Shown: positions 1-5,693 of the stretch, piece after piece
How positions within the stretch are numbered: the stretch's first letter is position 1
Layout of the letters: every line of letters begins with the position of its first letter
Assembly (NCBI GenBank): GCA_017461825.1
Contig: JAFTXB010000091.1
Span: forward strand, 1 to 6,710
Length of the DNA stretch: 6,710 nucleotides
Direction of reading: 5' to 3'
DNA from: Clostridia bacterium
GTDB taxonomy: Bacteria > Bacillota > Clostridia > Oscillospirales > CAG-272
The notes under the pieces: model-generated
Databases searched by the model: none
What the model was told of the DNA's origin: nothing
Seen by the model: the letters and a program-made list of their open reading frames with translations, nothing else
Translations under genes and position numbers: made by a program

Positions 1-2
1 CG

Positions 3-332
3 TTGGTAGTCAGCACCGAGTGGGAAATCGAAGATTTCTCACAGACCGATAAGTTAAAAGAAGCAAAGTCGTTACATAACGCCGCGATGCTCCGCTTAAT
101 TAAAAAGCTGAAAGCGGAGGGACACGACGGATTTATGGTCGGTGCAAGCGGATGCACGCTTTGCAAACCTTGTAAGCTCGCAATCGGTGAGCCGTGTGAG
201 CATCCCGATATGATGTACTCGTGTATGTCGGCATATTGCATTTGGGTAAAAAAGCTTGCTGAGGATTGCAATATGAATTATGATTACAAAAATAAGATAC
301 TGCCGTTCTTCGGTATGTACGTTTTTGATTAA
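3..332 (+). CDS. DUF2284 cysteine-rich putative metal-binding protein (C-terminal part)
   Basis: The frame is already open at the left edge, so the N-terminus lies outside the window; the stop is TAA at 330-332. The visible part holds the hallmark of DUF2284 proteins: a cluster G-C-T-L-C-K-P-C followed seven residues later by another Cys in G-E-P-C, then H-P and a further Cys in the Y-S-C-M-S-A-Y stretch. This C-x2-C-x2-C-x7-C arrangement suggests an iron-sulfur or other metal site. The family is annotated only as predicted metal-binding and has no established reaction. The protein appears cytoplasmic: no membrane segment is visible. It ends just upstream of the B12 riboswitch and is read in the same direction, so it probably belongs to a separate unit. 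A role in corrinoid metabolism is possible but not shown by the sequence. Confidence 0.8.
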   Translation: MVVSTEWEIEDFSQTDKLKEAKSLHNAAMLRLIKKLKAEGHDGFMVGASGCTLCKPCKLAIGEPCEHPDMMYSCMSAYCIWVKKLAEDCNMNYDYKNKILPFFGMYVFD

Positions 333-333
333 G

Positions 334-360
334 ATATTACCGCACACTGTGCGTTAATAT
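334..360. repeat. Imperfect 27-bp palindrome after the DUF2284 gene
   Basis: ATATTACCGCAC on the left pairs with GTGCGTTAATAT-type sequence on the right, with one mismatch (C340/T354) and a 3-nt centre (346-348). It starts two bases after the stop codon of the DUF2284 gene and ends just before the riboswitch. No T-run follows, so it is not a classical intrinsic terminator. It could be a weak terminator, an mRNA 3'-end stabiliser or an operator. Confidence 0.45.
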
Positions 361-365
361 ACATA

Positions 366-523
366 TGTGTACGGATCGAAAAGTTGTAAACTGAGTAGGT
401 CGAAGAACCCTGCGTAAACGCGAGGGTTTCTTCAGGAAATTCGGTACGAATCCGAAACAACCCCCATTTCCGTGTTTGTAGCGACAAAATCGCAAGCATA
501 AGTCGGGAACCTGTCCGTACATA
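366..523 (+). promoter_or_regulatory. Cobalamin (B12) riboswitch aptamer
   Basis: The closing stem P1 is exact over seven base pairs: GTACGGA at 369-375 with TCCGTAC at 514-520, extendable to about 366/523 with one wobble. Inside are the class hallmarks in the right order: the GGTACGAATCC element (443-453, compare consensus GGTGaAAATCC) in a TTCGG/CCGAA stem, then CAACCCCC (458-465, compare CgGtCCCGC), and finally the B12-box-like AAGTCGGGAACCTGTCC (500-516), which appears one base shorter than the consensus rAGYCMGgAgaCCkGCc. A peripheral stem-loop at 402-433 (GAAGAACCC with GGGTTTCTTC, inner GCG-TAAA-CGC) fits a variable helix of this class. B12 riboswitches usually repress corrinoid uptake or synthesis genes when adenosyl- or methylcobalamin is plentiful. 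It lies in the leader of the 1078-residue protein gene. Confidence 0.88.
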
Positions 524-529
524 AAATTT

Positions 530-560
530 GAACACATCCTTGGGAGAGGAGCGTGTGTTC
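530..560 (+). promoter_or_regulatory. Competing helix (candidate antiterminator or P13-type hairpin)
   Basis: GAACACA at 530-536 is exactly complementary to TGTGTTC at 554-560. This pairing takes up T554 and G555 of the left arm of the terminator (549-555) and C560, which also pairs inside the terminator, so the two folds exclude each other. The loop contains TGGG (541-544), which could pair with CCCA at 463-466 in the aptamer, similar to the L5-L13 kissing interaction of this riboswitch class. Whether the helix acts as an antiterminator or as the ligand-stabilised P13 cannot be decided by eye. Confidence 0.5.
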
Positions 561-609
561 GGAGGCCGCCGCGCTATTTTGGCGGTACTTTTCCGGCACG
601 CTCTTTTTT
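549..609 (+). terminator. Intrinsic terminator of the riboswitch expression platform
   Basis: GAGCGTG (549-555) pairs perfectly with CACGCTC (597-603), immediately followed by six T (604-609) and a further TTTT at 612-615. Inside the hairpin two more helices stack: CGGA (560-563) with TCCG (592-595), and CCGCC (566-570) with GGCGG (581-585). It lies between the B12 aptamer and the first gene, as expected for transcription attenuation by ligand. Confidence 0.85.
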
Positions 610-703
610 GCTTTTGCCGGGCAAATCGAAAGGAGGACAACATCCTAAAAATTCTCTCCATCTGCAACCCCAAAACAAAATGAGCAAACGCTCAAACAAA
701 AAG

Positions 704-709
704 AAAGGA
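704..709 (+). promoter_or_regulatory. Ribosome binding site of the 1078-residue protein gene
   Basis: AAAGGA lies eight bases before the ATG at 718 and fixes this start. A small hairpin, TGAGC (681-685) with GCTCA (690-694) and loop AAAC, sits just upstream. A stronger-looking AAAGGAGG at 629-636 has no start codon at useful distance. Confidence 0.75.
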
Positions 710-717
710 ATTGTGTT

Positions 718-3700
718 ATGAAAACAACAAAAAAGAGTATGACAATGAAAATTGTCAGCATCATGCTTTCGATCATTATGATCGCAGGCATTCTTCCGAT
801 TGCGGTTTTCGCAACGGAACCGGCACAGGAGATGGCATACATCTCTGCAAGCCATGAAGGACAGTTTATCGACGACAAAAACGGTTCTCCTATGGCTTAC
901 GTTGGCGTAGCCTTGGATGACCTTACCGCCATTGACCTTGACACCTACGGTCTTAGCGACTACAAGTATGATAAAGATGGCGACGGCAATTATGAAATCA
1001 CCTTGCTTCACCTTTACATTTACGTTCACGAAGTTATTTGTGGCAAAGATTGGAGTGACGTCAGCATTTCGGGCGGTGCAGGCAGCATCTATTTTGCCGG
1101 CGGTCTGTTCGGATTTGAGGACGAAAACCTCCGTTACAACTACAACGGCGCATATCCCGCAGATGAAAACGGTTGGGGATTTACTGCCGACCGTATCGTT
1201 CTGTCTGACGGAGACTTTATTGAGGTTGCCCATTTTAGTGATTGGAACTTCTTTGCAGACTCCGCTTACGGCTTCCATTACTTTACCAATGAAAACGATG
1301 AGATCAATATTTCCTATTCCGCAGAAACAGGAACAGCATTTCCTCTTAAGCTGATCCGTGTCGGCGGCGGTATGGGTATGGGAGATACAACAACTGCAGA
1401 AGCCGGCTATACCGTATATTATGGAAGCTCGATTGGAAATGCTATCGATTCCGTTACCACTGATGACGACGGCGTTGCAAGCATTACATTCTCCGACCCG
1501 GGTACTTACTACGTGTGGTGCAATGGTGGTAAGGGAGATAGTGATACTATCGTTTCCTCTCCTGCCAGCGCTACTGTAACGGTAACAGGTGAGGCAGTTA
1601 TCCCCGAGCAGCCGGATATACCTGAGGAAAAAACAGATATTAAAGTCACCATCGACGAAGGAATGAATTTCAATGCGAGTGCGTACTGCTGTGATGATTG
1701 CTACACCGAGCTTTTCTATTCCGGAGATGAGCCTGTTACTTCTGTCAATACAACAATCGAGAAATGGGAATGTGAATTTCACGGTAAAAACCCTCCTGCT
1801 GAATATAAAGTAAACAATATTGCCGTATCTGCTCCAAACAATGCTGATTATATTGTGAAAGGCGCAACTATTAATGGCAACTATTATGCTTTTGGCGAAG
1901 CTGAAGGATCTTCTGAAACTTACACAGTTGGAACCTATACTGTGAAAATGAACAAGAATCAATGGGGTGCCGCCATTTACGCTTCAAACTATGAAGACGG
2001 AATACCCGAAGATATTACAATTCATATTCACATAGAAGCAAAACGCGTAGCACAGGACGTGTCCGAGGTGCTTGACGCAACTCTGGCACAGCTTGCCGCA
2101 ACCGTGACCGAGCCTGCATTTGGTACGAACGCAGGTGAATGGACCGTGCTTTGCCTTGCACGCGGCGGTTATTTCGCAAAAGATAACGCATACTTTACCG
2201 ATTACTATAACCGCATCGTTGCAACTGTCAACGAAACAGCTGCTTCGGTCAATATGAATGGCGCACTTCACAAGAACAAGTCCACCGAAAACTCTCGTCT
2301 GATCGTTGCCCTTTCCGCAATCGGCAAGGATGCGACGGCGGTTGGCGATTGGAACTTGGTTGAGGGATATAGCGCTAACGGCTTTACTTGGATCAAAAAG
2401 CAGGGTATCAACGGTTCTATCTGGGCTTTGATCGCTTTGGACAGCGGAAATTATCAGACAACCGACGCTACCATCCGTCAGCAGTGCATCGATTCGATAC
2501 TCTCGCTTCAGCACGATGACGGAGGTTGGTCGCTTATGGCAAACAAAACATATGCGTCCGACCCCGATATTACGGGTATGGCTCTGACGGCTCTGTATCC
2601 TTATCGCGATCAACCGGCAGTTGCAGAGGCATGCGAAAAGGCATTTACCTGTCTTTCTGAGATGCAGCACGAAAACGGCACCTTTGCGTCCGGCGGCTCT
2701 GAATGCTCCGAAAGCTGTGCGTGGGTGATCGTTGCCTCCACGACTTGGGGCATCAACCCCGACACCGACAGCCGCTTCATTAAGAACGGCAATTCGGTTG
2801 TAGATGCACTCTTGACACATTATCTCGAGGAATCTGACACATTTGAGCACATTGTCGGTGCAGGAAGCAACGGCATGGCTACCGATCAGTCCTGTTATGC
2901 ACTTGTTGCCTATGACAGACTTTTGAATGAACAGCCCGCCCTGTTTGATTACAGCGACGTGACCTTTGAGACAGTAACACCTCCCGCGACCACCGATTTC
3001 TCCGCTACGCTCGGCTTGCCCGAGAAGGTAGATCGCGTACCCGGTACGACCTTCAATGGCGTTGTCAGCGTAAACGGTTGGGACAATGAAGCAGGATACA
3101 AGCTGATCGATCTGATCGTGGATGTTCCCGCAGGTCTTTCGGTTACAAACGTAACCAAAGGCAACCGCCTTGCAGGCGGTGCGCTCAGCTACAACTTGGC
3201 TGACGGCAAGCTTCGTATCGTTTATTTTGATGCAAATGAAAACAGTGATCTGACAACAAGCGGAAATTCTTTCCCCGTTGAACTGTTTACTATCACGTTC
3301 TGCGTTGAGAATGTTACCGTTGGCGATACGCTCTCCATTGCCGTCACCAATATGTCGCTCAAAAACAGCTCCGATTCTTCCGATGATGCTTCCGTTGAGA
3401 ACATCGTCACCGACGAAGCGACCGAAAATATAACGATTGTTGAAGAAAGAACCTTCAGCGCGGGCGTTCTGTATCAAGGTGACGATGTTGATCTGATTCC
3501 TGCCGACAAGAAAGCTGTTGTGATTACTGTTACACAGCTTGAAGGAACAAAGAAGCTGACCTTCAACGACGGCACGACTACGGTTGAGTTTAAGTACAAT
3601 GCTGAAATCTCCGAGAAGATGGGTGTTACCGCTTATATAGCACTTGTCGATGCAGACATGGATATGGATGCATTTGAAAATGCAGAGAACTTTACCATTG

Positions 3701-3954
3701 ATGAGGCAGATGCAGACAGTATTACCTTTGGTGACATCAATGGCGACGGTGTGATCAACGCGCAGGATGCGCTTGCGGTAGTTGATATGTGGCTCCGTCG
3801 CGGCGACGCGCCCACCGATGACGGTATTCTTACCGCAAACGTAAACGGTGACGGTCGCATTGATACCTACGATGTACTCGGTATCGTAGAAGCCTTCGTT
3901 TATAATGACCGTGAATACGCAATCGTAACCAAGGCAACCACTATTTTTGATTAA
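718..3954 (+). CDS. Secreted modular transcobalamin/intrinsic-factor-like protein with toroid, cohesin-like and dockerin domains
   Basis: This is an exported 1078-residue protein. Residues 1-32 are a signal peptide (Lys-rich start, hydrophobic core, likely cleavage after A-V-F-A). Residues about 40-200 form a beta domain resembling DUF4430/transcobalamin-C (Y-N-Y-N-G-A-Y-P at 140-147, L-S-D-G-D-F-I-E at 162-169). Residues about 210-291 look like an Ig-like fold ending A-T-V-T-V, followed by a Pro/Glu linker. Residues about 308-441 are a second beta domain with C324, C325, C328 and C352. Residues about 444-741 are an alpha/alpha toroid of the prenyltransferase/squalene-cyclase superfamily, with D-D-G-G-W at 600-604; animal transcobalamin and intrinsic factor use the same fold with a DUF4430-type beta domain to clamp B12. 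Residues about 762-909 are cohesin-like, and about 912-1000 an unassigned acidic module. Residues 1005-1065 are a type I-like dockerin with two calcium loops (D-I-N-G-D-G and N-V-N-G-D-G). The upstream B12 riboswitch supports corrinoid binding; no catalytic residues are recognised. The dockerin probably binds the cohesin protein encoded next. The binding role is inference. Confidence 0.85.
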   Translation: MKTTKKSMTMKIVSIMLSIIMIAGILPIAVFATEPAQEMAYISASHEGQFIDDKNGSPMAYVGVALDDLTAIDLDTYGLSDYKYDKDGDGNYEITLLHLYIYVHEVICGKDWSDVSISGGAGSIYFAGGLFGFEDENLRYNYNGAYPADENGWGFTADRIVLSDGDFIEVAHFSDWNFFADSAYGFHYFTNENDEINISYSAETGTAFPLKLIRVGGGMGMGDTTTAEAGYTVYYGSSIGNAIDSVTTDDDGVASITFSDPGTYYVWCNGGKGDSDTIVSSPASATVTVTGEAVIPEQPDIPEEKTDIKVTIDEGMNFNASAYCCDDCYTELFYSGDEPVTSVNTTIEKWECEFHGKNPPAEYKVNNIAVSAPNNADYIVKGATINGNYYAFGEAEGSSETYTVGTYTVKMNKNQWGAAIYASNYEDGIPEDITIHIHIEAKRVAQDVSEVLDATLAQLAATVTEPAFGTNAGEWTVLCLARGGYFAKDNAYFTDYYNRIVATVNETAASVNMNGALHKNKSTENSRLIVALSAIGKDATAVGDWNLVEGYSANGFTWIKKQGINGSIWALIALDSGNYQTTDATIRQQCIDSILSLQHDDGGWSLMANKTYASDPDITGMALTALYPYRDQPAVAEACEKAFTCLSEMQHENGTFASGGSECSESCAWVIVASTTWGINPDTDSRFIKNGNSVVDALLTHYLEESDTFEHIVGAGSNGMATDQSCYALVAYDRLLNEQPALFDYSDVTFETVTPPATTDFSATLGLPEKVDRVPGTTFNGVVSVNGWDNEAGYKLIDLIVDVPAGLSVTNVTKGNRLAGGALSYNLADGKLRIVYFDANENSDLTTSGNSFPVELFTITFCVENVTVGDTLSIAVTNMSLKNSSDSSDDASVENIVTDEATENITIVEERTFSAGVLYQGDDVDLIPADKKAVVITVTQLEGTKKLTFNDGTTTVEFKYNAEISEKMGVTAYIALVDADMDMDAFENAENFTIDEADADSITFGDINGDGVINAQDALAVVDMWLRRGDAPTDDGILTANVNGDGRIDTYDVLGIVEAFVYNDREYAIVTKATTIFD
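3721..3912 (+). other. Dockerin domain (C-terminal module of the 1078-residue protein)
   Basis: Two calcium-binding repeats are visible. Repeat 1 starts at D1006 with ligands D1006, N1008, D1010 and D1017; repeat 2 starts at N1041 with N1043, D1045 and D1052. The first ligand of repeat 2 is Asn rather than the usual Asp. The positions that usually govern cohesin recognition are A1015-Q1016 in repeat 1 and T1050-Y1051 in repeat 2. They differ, so the two faces are probably not equivalent and a single binding mode is likely. Confidence 0.85.
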
Positions 3955-3971
3955 GTAAACCCCTACAACAC

Positions 3972-3999
3972 GGCGGGCAGGAGCCCCATCCTGCTCGCC
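3972..3999 (+). terminator. Strong intergenic hairpin, possible partial terminator or mRNA stabiliser
   Basis: GGCGGGCAGGA (3972-3982) pairs with TCCTGCTCGCC (3989-3999): 11 pairs including one G-U, with a 6-nt loop. The following bases ACTCTTTG are only weakly T-rich. It sits in the 71-bp gap between the large secreted protein and the cohesin gene, just upstream of the latter's ribosome binding site. It could give partial termination or protect the upstream mRNA, so that the secreted protein is made in excess over the membrane components. Confidence 0.6.
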
Positions 4000-4025
4000 A
4001 CTCTTTGTAAAGAAGGAGATTTATT

Positions 4026-4646
4026 ATGGCAAAAGTGCTGAAAAAAAACAAAAAAATATGCTTCATCGTCGGAGGCGCGATACTTGTATGTGCCGTCCTT
4101 CTTTGCTTTTTTCTGATTCTAAAAGACGGTGGAGAACAAAACAAAGATACCCATACCTTGACTGTAGAAACCCCTCAAAAAATAAGCATCTCCGAAACGG
4201 ATACCTTTGTGCTTGACGTGACCGTATCCTCGTTTGGCGACGCGATCTATCCCGCCGCGAGCATGAGCATCGCATTTGATGCCTCACGCCTTGAATTTCT
4301 TGGCATTGAGGAAGGAAACGTATTTATTAAAAGTGACAATACCTCGGGGCAAACGCTTCCCGAGTGGAGCTATAATACCGCCGCCTGCAACGAATCGGGG
4401 CGCATCAACGTGATGTATCTTGATATGACGGGCGGTAAAAACGCATTTTCAAAGGATCTGCTGGCAGAGGACAACAACGTGGTGCTTCGTCTCAAATTCC
4501 GTCTGCGCGGAAGCGTTCGCGTGGGTGACGTGTGCGACCTTGTCATAGAGGATGCCGTATTTGCCGCATCGGATGAAACGCAGAGCCTTGCTATGACGAC
4601 CAATACCTTGACCGTGAAAAACGGAAAGCTTGTGATAGGAGAATGA
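4026..4646 (+). CDS. Membrane-anchored single-cohesin protein
   Basis: A 206-residue protein. The start is set by AGAAGGAG (4011-4018) seven bases before the ATG. A Lys-rich N-terminus is followed by a hydrophobic segment at about residues 11-32 with no Ala-x-Ala cleavage site and no lipobox Cys in the right context, so it reads as an uncleaved signal anchor with the rest outside the cell. Residues about 42-203 form one cohesin-type beta sandwich: a V-L-D-V-T-V strand, then A-A-S-M-S-I-A-F-D-A-S-R-L-E-F and G-I-E-E-G-N-V-F, and later L-R-L-K-F-R-L, the strand order typical of cohesins. Cohesins bind dockerins, and the only dockerin in the window is at the end of the protein encoded directly upstream, so this is its likely docking partner (inference). 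Its stop TGA (4644-4646) lies just before the lipoprotein start, so the two genes are tightly coupled. Confidence 0.8.
   Translation: MAKVLKKNKKICFIVGGAILVCAVLLCFFLILKDGGEQNKDTHTLTVETPQKISISETDTFVLDVTVSSFGDAIYPAASMSIAFDASRLEFLGIEEGNVFIKSDNTSGQTLPEWSYNTAACNESGRINVMYLDMTGGKNAFSKDLLAEDNNVVLRLKFRLRGSVRVGDVCDLVIEDAVFAASDETQSLAMTTNTLTVKNGKLVIGE
4635..4641 (+). promoter_or_regulatory. Ribosome binding site deciding the lipoprotein start
   Basis: ATAGGAG lies seven bases before the ATG at 4649 but only one base before the alternative ATG at 4643, so 4649 is preferred. The site lies inside the end of the cohesin gene. Confidence 0.7.
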
Positions 4647-4648
4647 TC

Positions 4649-5182
4649 ATGAAACGCTTGACAACGATTTTTTTAATACTGTCACTTCTGCTGTCACTTG
4701 CTTCGTGTATCGGCAATTATGCCGAAGTGGATCTGAGGCAGCCCGTACCTCTGTCTGAGGACGGCATTGTAGAAAAAGAACTCCTTGACAAGATCAAAAA
4801 AGAAAACGCCATCGCGACCTTTACAGGCACGTCGGCAGGGCTGAACTATGAATGGACGATCTTCGGCAGTGATATTGCAGAAACGAAGGACGTAAACCTT
4901 CTCGTTAGCTTAGAAAAAGCCGATGGCGGTATCAAGGTGTCCTTTGCGGATAGCGAATCCTTTGGCTTTCCTGCGCTTTTGTCGATCCATCTTGACGAAA
5001 AATGGACGGCTCTCGCCGCAACCGCCTACCGCGACGGTACGGCGCTCTCATCGGTTTCCATCACGGGAAGTAAAACGAGCATACTGAATTTGCCCGTAAA
5101 TTCCTTTATTGGATCTTGCACCATTTCACCCGATGCAGAAAAAGAAAATAGCGGCGTGGGTGCGAATCGACCGAACTCCTAA
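4649..5182 (+). CDS. Lipoprotein, N-terminal half of a DUF4430 lipoprotein interrupted by an in-frame stop
   Basis: As read to the TAA at 5180-5182 this gives 177 residues. Residues 1-20 are a lipoprotein signal (M-K-R, hydrophobic core, lipobox L-A-S-C with C20), so the product should be fixed to the outer face of the membrane. Residues about 40-160 form a probably all-beta domain of a family I cannot name (motifs L-N-Y-E-W-T-I-F-G, L-L-S-I-H-L-D-E-K-W, S-V-S-I-T-G-S-K-T-S). The end is a Ser/Gly/Asn/Pro-rich linker, and the stop falls inside this linker. Downstream of the stop the same frame stays open and encodes a complete DUF4430 domain to 5689, so the ancestral product was most likely one 346-residue lipoprotein. 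It lies between the cohesin gene and the EcfT gene in one run. Either a nonsense mutation, a sequence error or stop-codon readthrough explains the break. Confidence 0.75.
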   Translation: MKRLTTIFLILSLLLSLASCIGNYAEVDLRQPVPLSEDGIVEKELLDKIKKENAIATFTGTSAGLNYEWTIFGSDIAETKDVNLLVSLEKADGGIKVSFADSESFGFPALLSIHLDEKWTALAATAYRDGTALSSVSITGSKTSILNLPVNSFIGSCTISPDAEKENSGVGANRPNS

Positions 5183-5191
5183 GGAAGTTCG
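5172..5191 (+). other. In-frame TAA stop sitting in the loop of a small hairpin
   Basis: The TAA at 5180-5182 separates two halves of one reading frame. CGAACT (5172-5177) pairs with AGTTCG (5186-5191), CC (5178-5179) pairs with GG (5183-5184), and A5185 bulges out, leaving TAA as the loop. Three other genes in the window end in a normal TAA, so TAA is not reassigned here. Confidence 0.7.
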
Positions 5192-5320
5192 ACAGATCAA
5201 GACAAATATCTTTCCGACCCCGTCCCCGAAGGGAAGCCTCTGCCCGTTGAACCCGAAAATCAAGAGGTCAACAAGGGCAAAACATACACCTGCACCTTCT
5301 CCATTGAATGCTCAACGATA

Positions 5321-5689
5321 TTGAATAATCTTTCCGAGCTTGACCCCGATAAACTGGAGCTTGTACCCACGAACGGTGTGATTTTAGCTCCCACCACCGT
5401 GACCTTCTACGAGGGCGAATCGGTATTTGACGTATTGCAGCGGGTCTGCAAGGAAAATAACATACATCTTGAATTTTCTTGGACGCCTATCTATAACAGC
5501 GCGTATATAGAGGGCATTCACAACTTATATGAATTTGATTGCGGCGCGCTTTCGGGGTGGATGTACCGTGTGAACGGTTGGTATCCCAACTACGGATGCT
5601 CCCGCTATCAGCTTGCCGACGGCGAGGTGGTCGAATGGCGATTCACCTGCGATCTCGGTGAGGACGTCGGTCGTGAAGGATCGTGGTAA
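5321..5689 (+). CDS. DUF4430 (transcobalamin-like C-terminal) domain, detached C-terminal half of the lipoprotein
   Basis: This is in the same frame as the lipoprotein and open from 5183, right after the interrupting TAA. The first possible start codon in frame is TTG at 5321, but that falls inside the domain: the first strand (T-C-T-F-S-I-E-C-S-T-I-L) is encoded upstream of and up to it, and I see no ribosome binding site, so an independent start is unlikely. The domain is a clear DUF4430 match: P-T-T-V-T-F-Y-E-G-E-S-V-F-D-V-L, L-Y-E-F-D-C-G, S-G-W-M-Y-R-V-N-G-W-Y-P, then L-A-D-G-E-V-V-E-W and a final C-D-L-G. This family includes the beta domain of animal transcobalamin and intrinsic factor that helps bury B12. 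In the intact lipoprotein it would sit on the membrane beside the ECF importer and might accept corrinoid from the secreted toroid protein (inference). Confidence 0.7.
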   Translation: MNNLSELDPDKLELVPTNGVILAPTTVTFYEGESVFDVLQRVCKENNIHLEFSWTPIYNSAYIEGIHNLYEFDCGALSGWMYRVNGWYPNYGCSRYQLADGEVVEWRFTCDLGEDVGREGSW

Positions 5690-5693
5690 GCTT

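Noticed and set aside
321..370. Sigma-A promoter in front of the riboswitch
   Set aside because: TTGATT (325-330) and TAATAT/TATACA (355-363) are present, but the spacing between them is far from 17 bases and no better pair is visible, so no promoter is annotated.
680..721. 13-codon mini-ORF whose TGA overlaps the ATG at 718
   Set aside because: The ATGA overlap is suggestive, but no ribosome binding site precedes it and the Lys-rich peptide reflects the A-rich leader.
574..1962. Minus-strand open frame of 462 codons opposite the large secreted protein gene
   Set aside because: The predicted protein has no recognisable domain and is the complement of a clearly coding strand with signal peptide, toroid and dockerin; long antisense frames arise from codon bias. 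Its start region also lacks a convincing ribosome binding site.
1984..3477. Minus-strand open frame of 497 codons
   Set aside because: Same reason: it lies entirely opposite the toroid and cohesin-like coding region and its sequence shows no domain pattern.
5180..5182. TAA reassigned as a sense codon in this organism
   Set aside because: The DUF2284 gene, the large secreted protein gene and the repaired lipoprotein frame all end naturally in TAA at the expected domain ends.
5109..5324. Plus-strand 71-codon frame bridging the interrupted lipoprotein gene
   Set aside because: It is out of frame with both lipoprotein halves and its Lys/Pro/Arg-rich translation matches nothing; the other frame continues a sensible linker across the stop, so a frameshift explanation is not needed.
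5613..5693. Upstream ATG extension of the EcfT gene
   Set aside because: It overlaps the conserved end of the DUF4430 domain in another frame, adds a polar non-family N-terminus, and the ATG at 5694 fits the family start.
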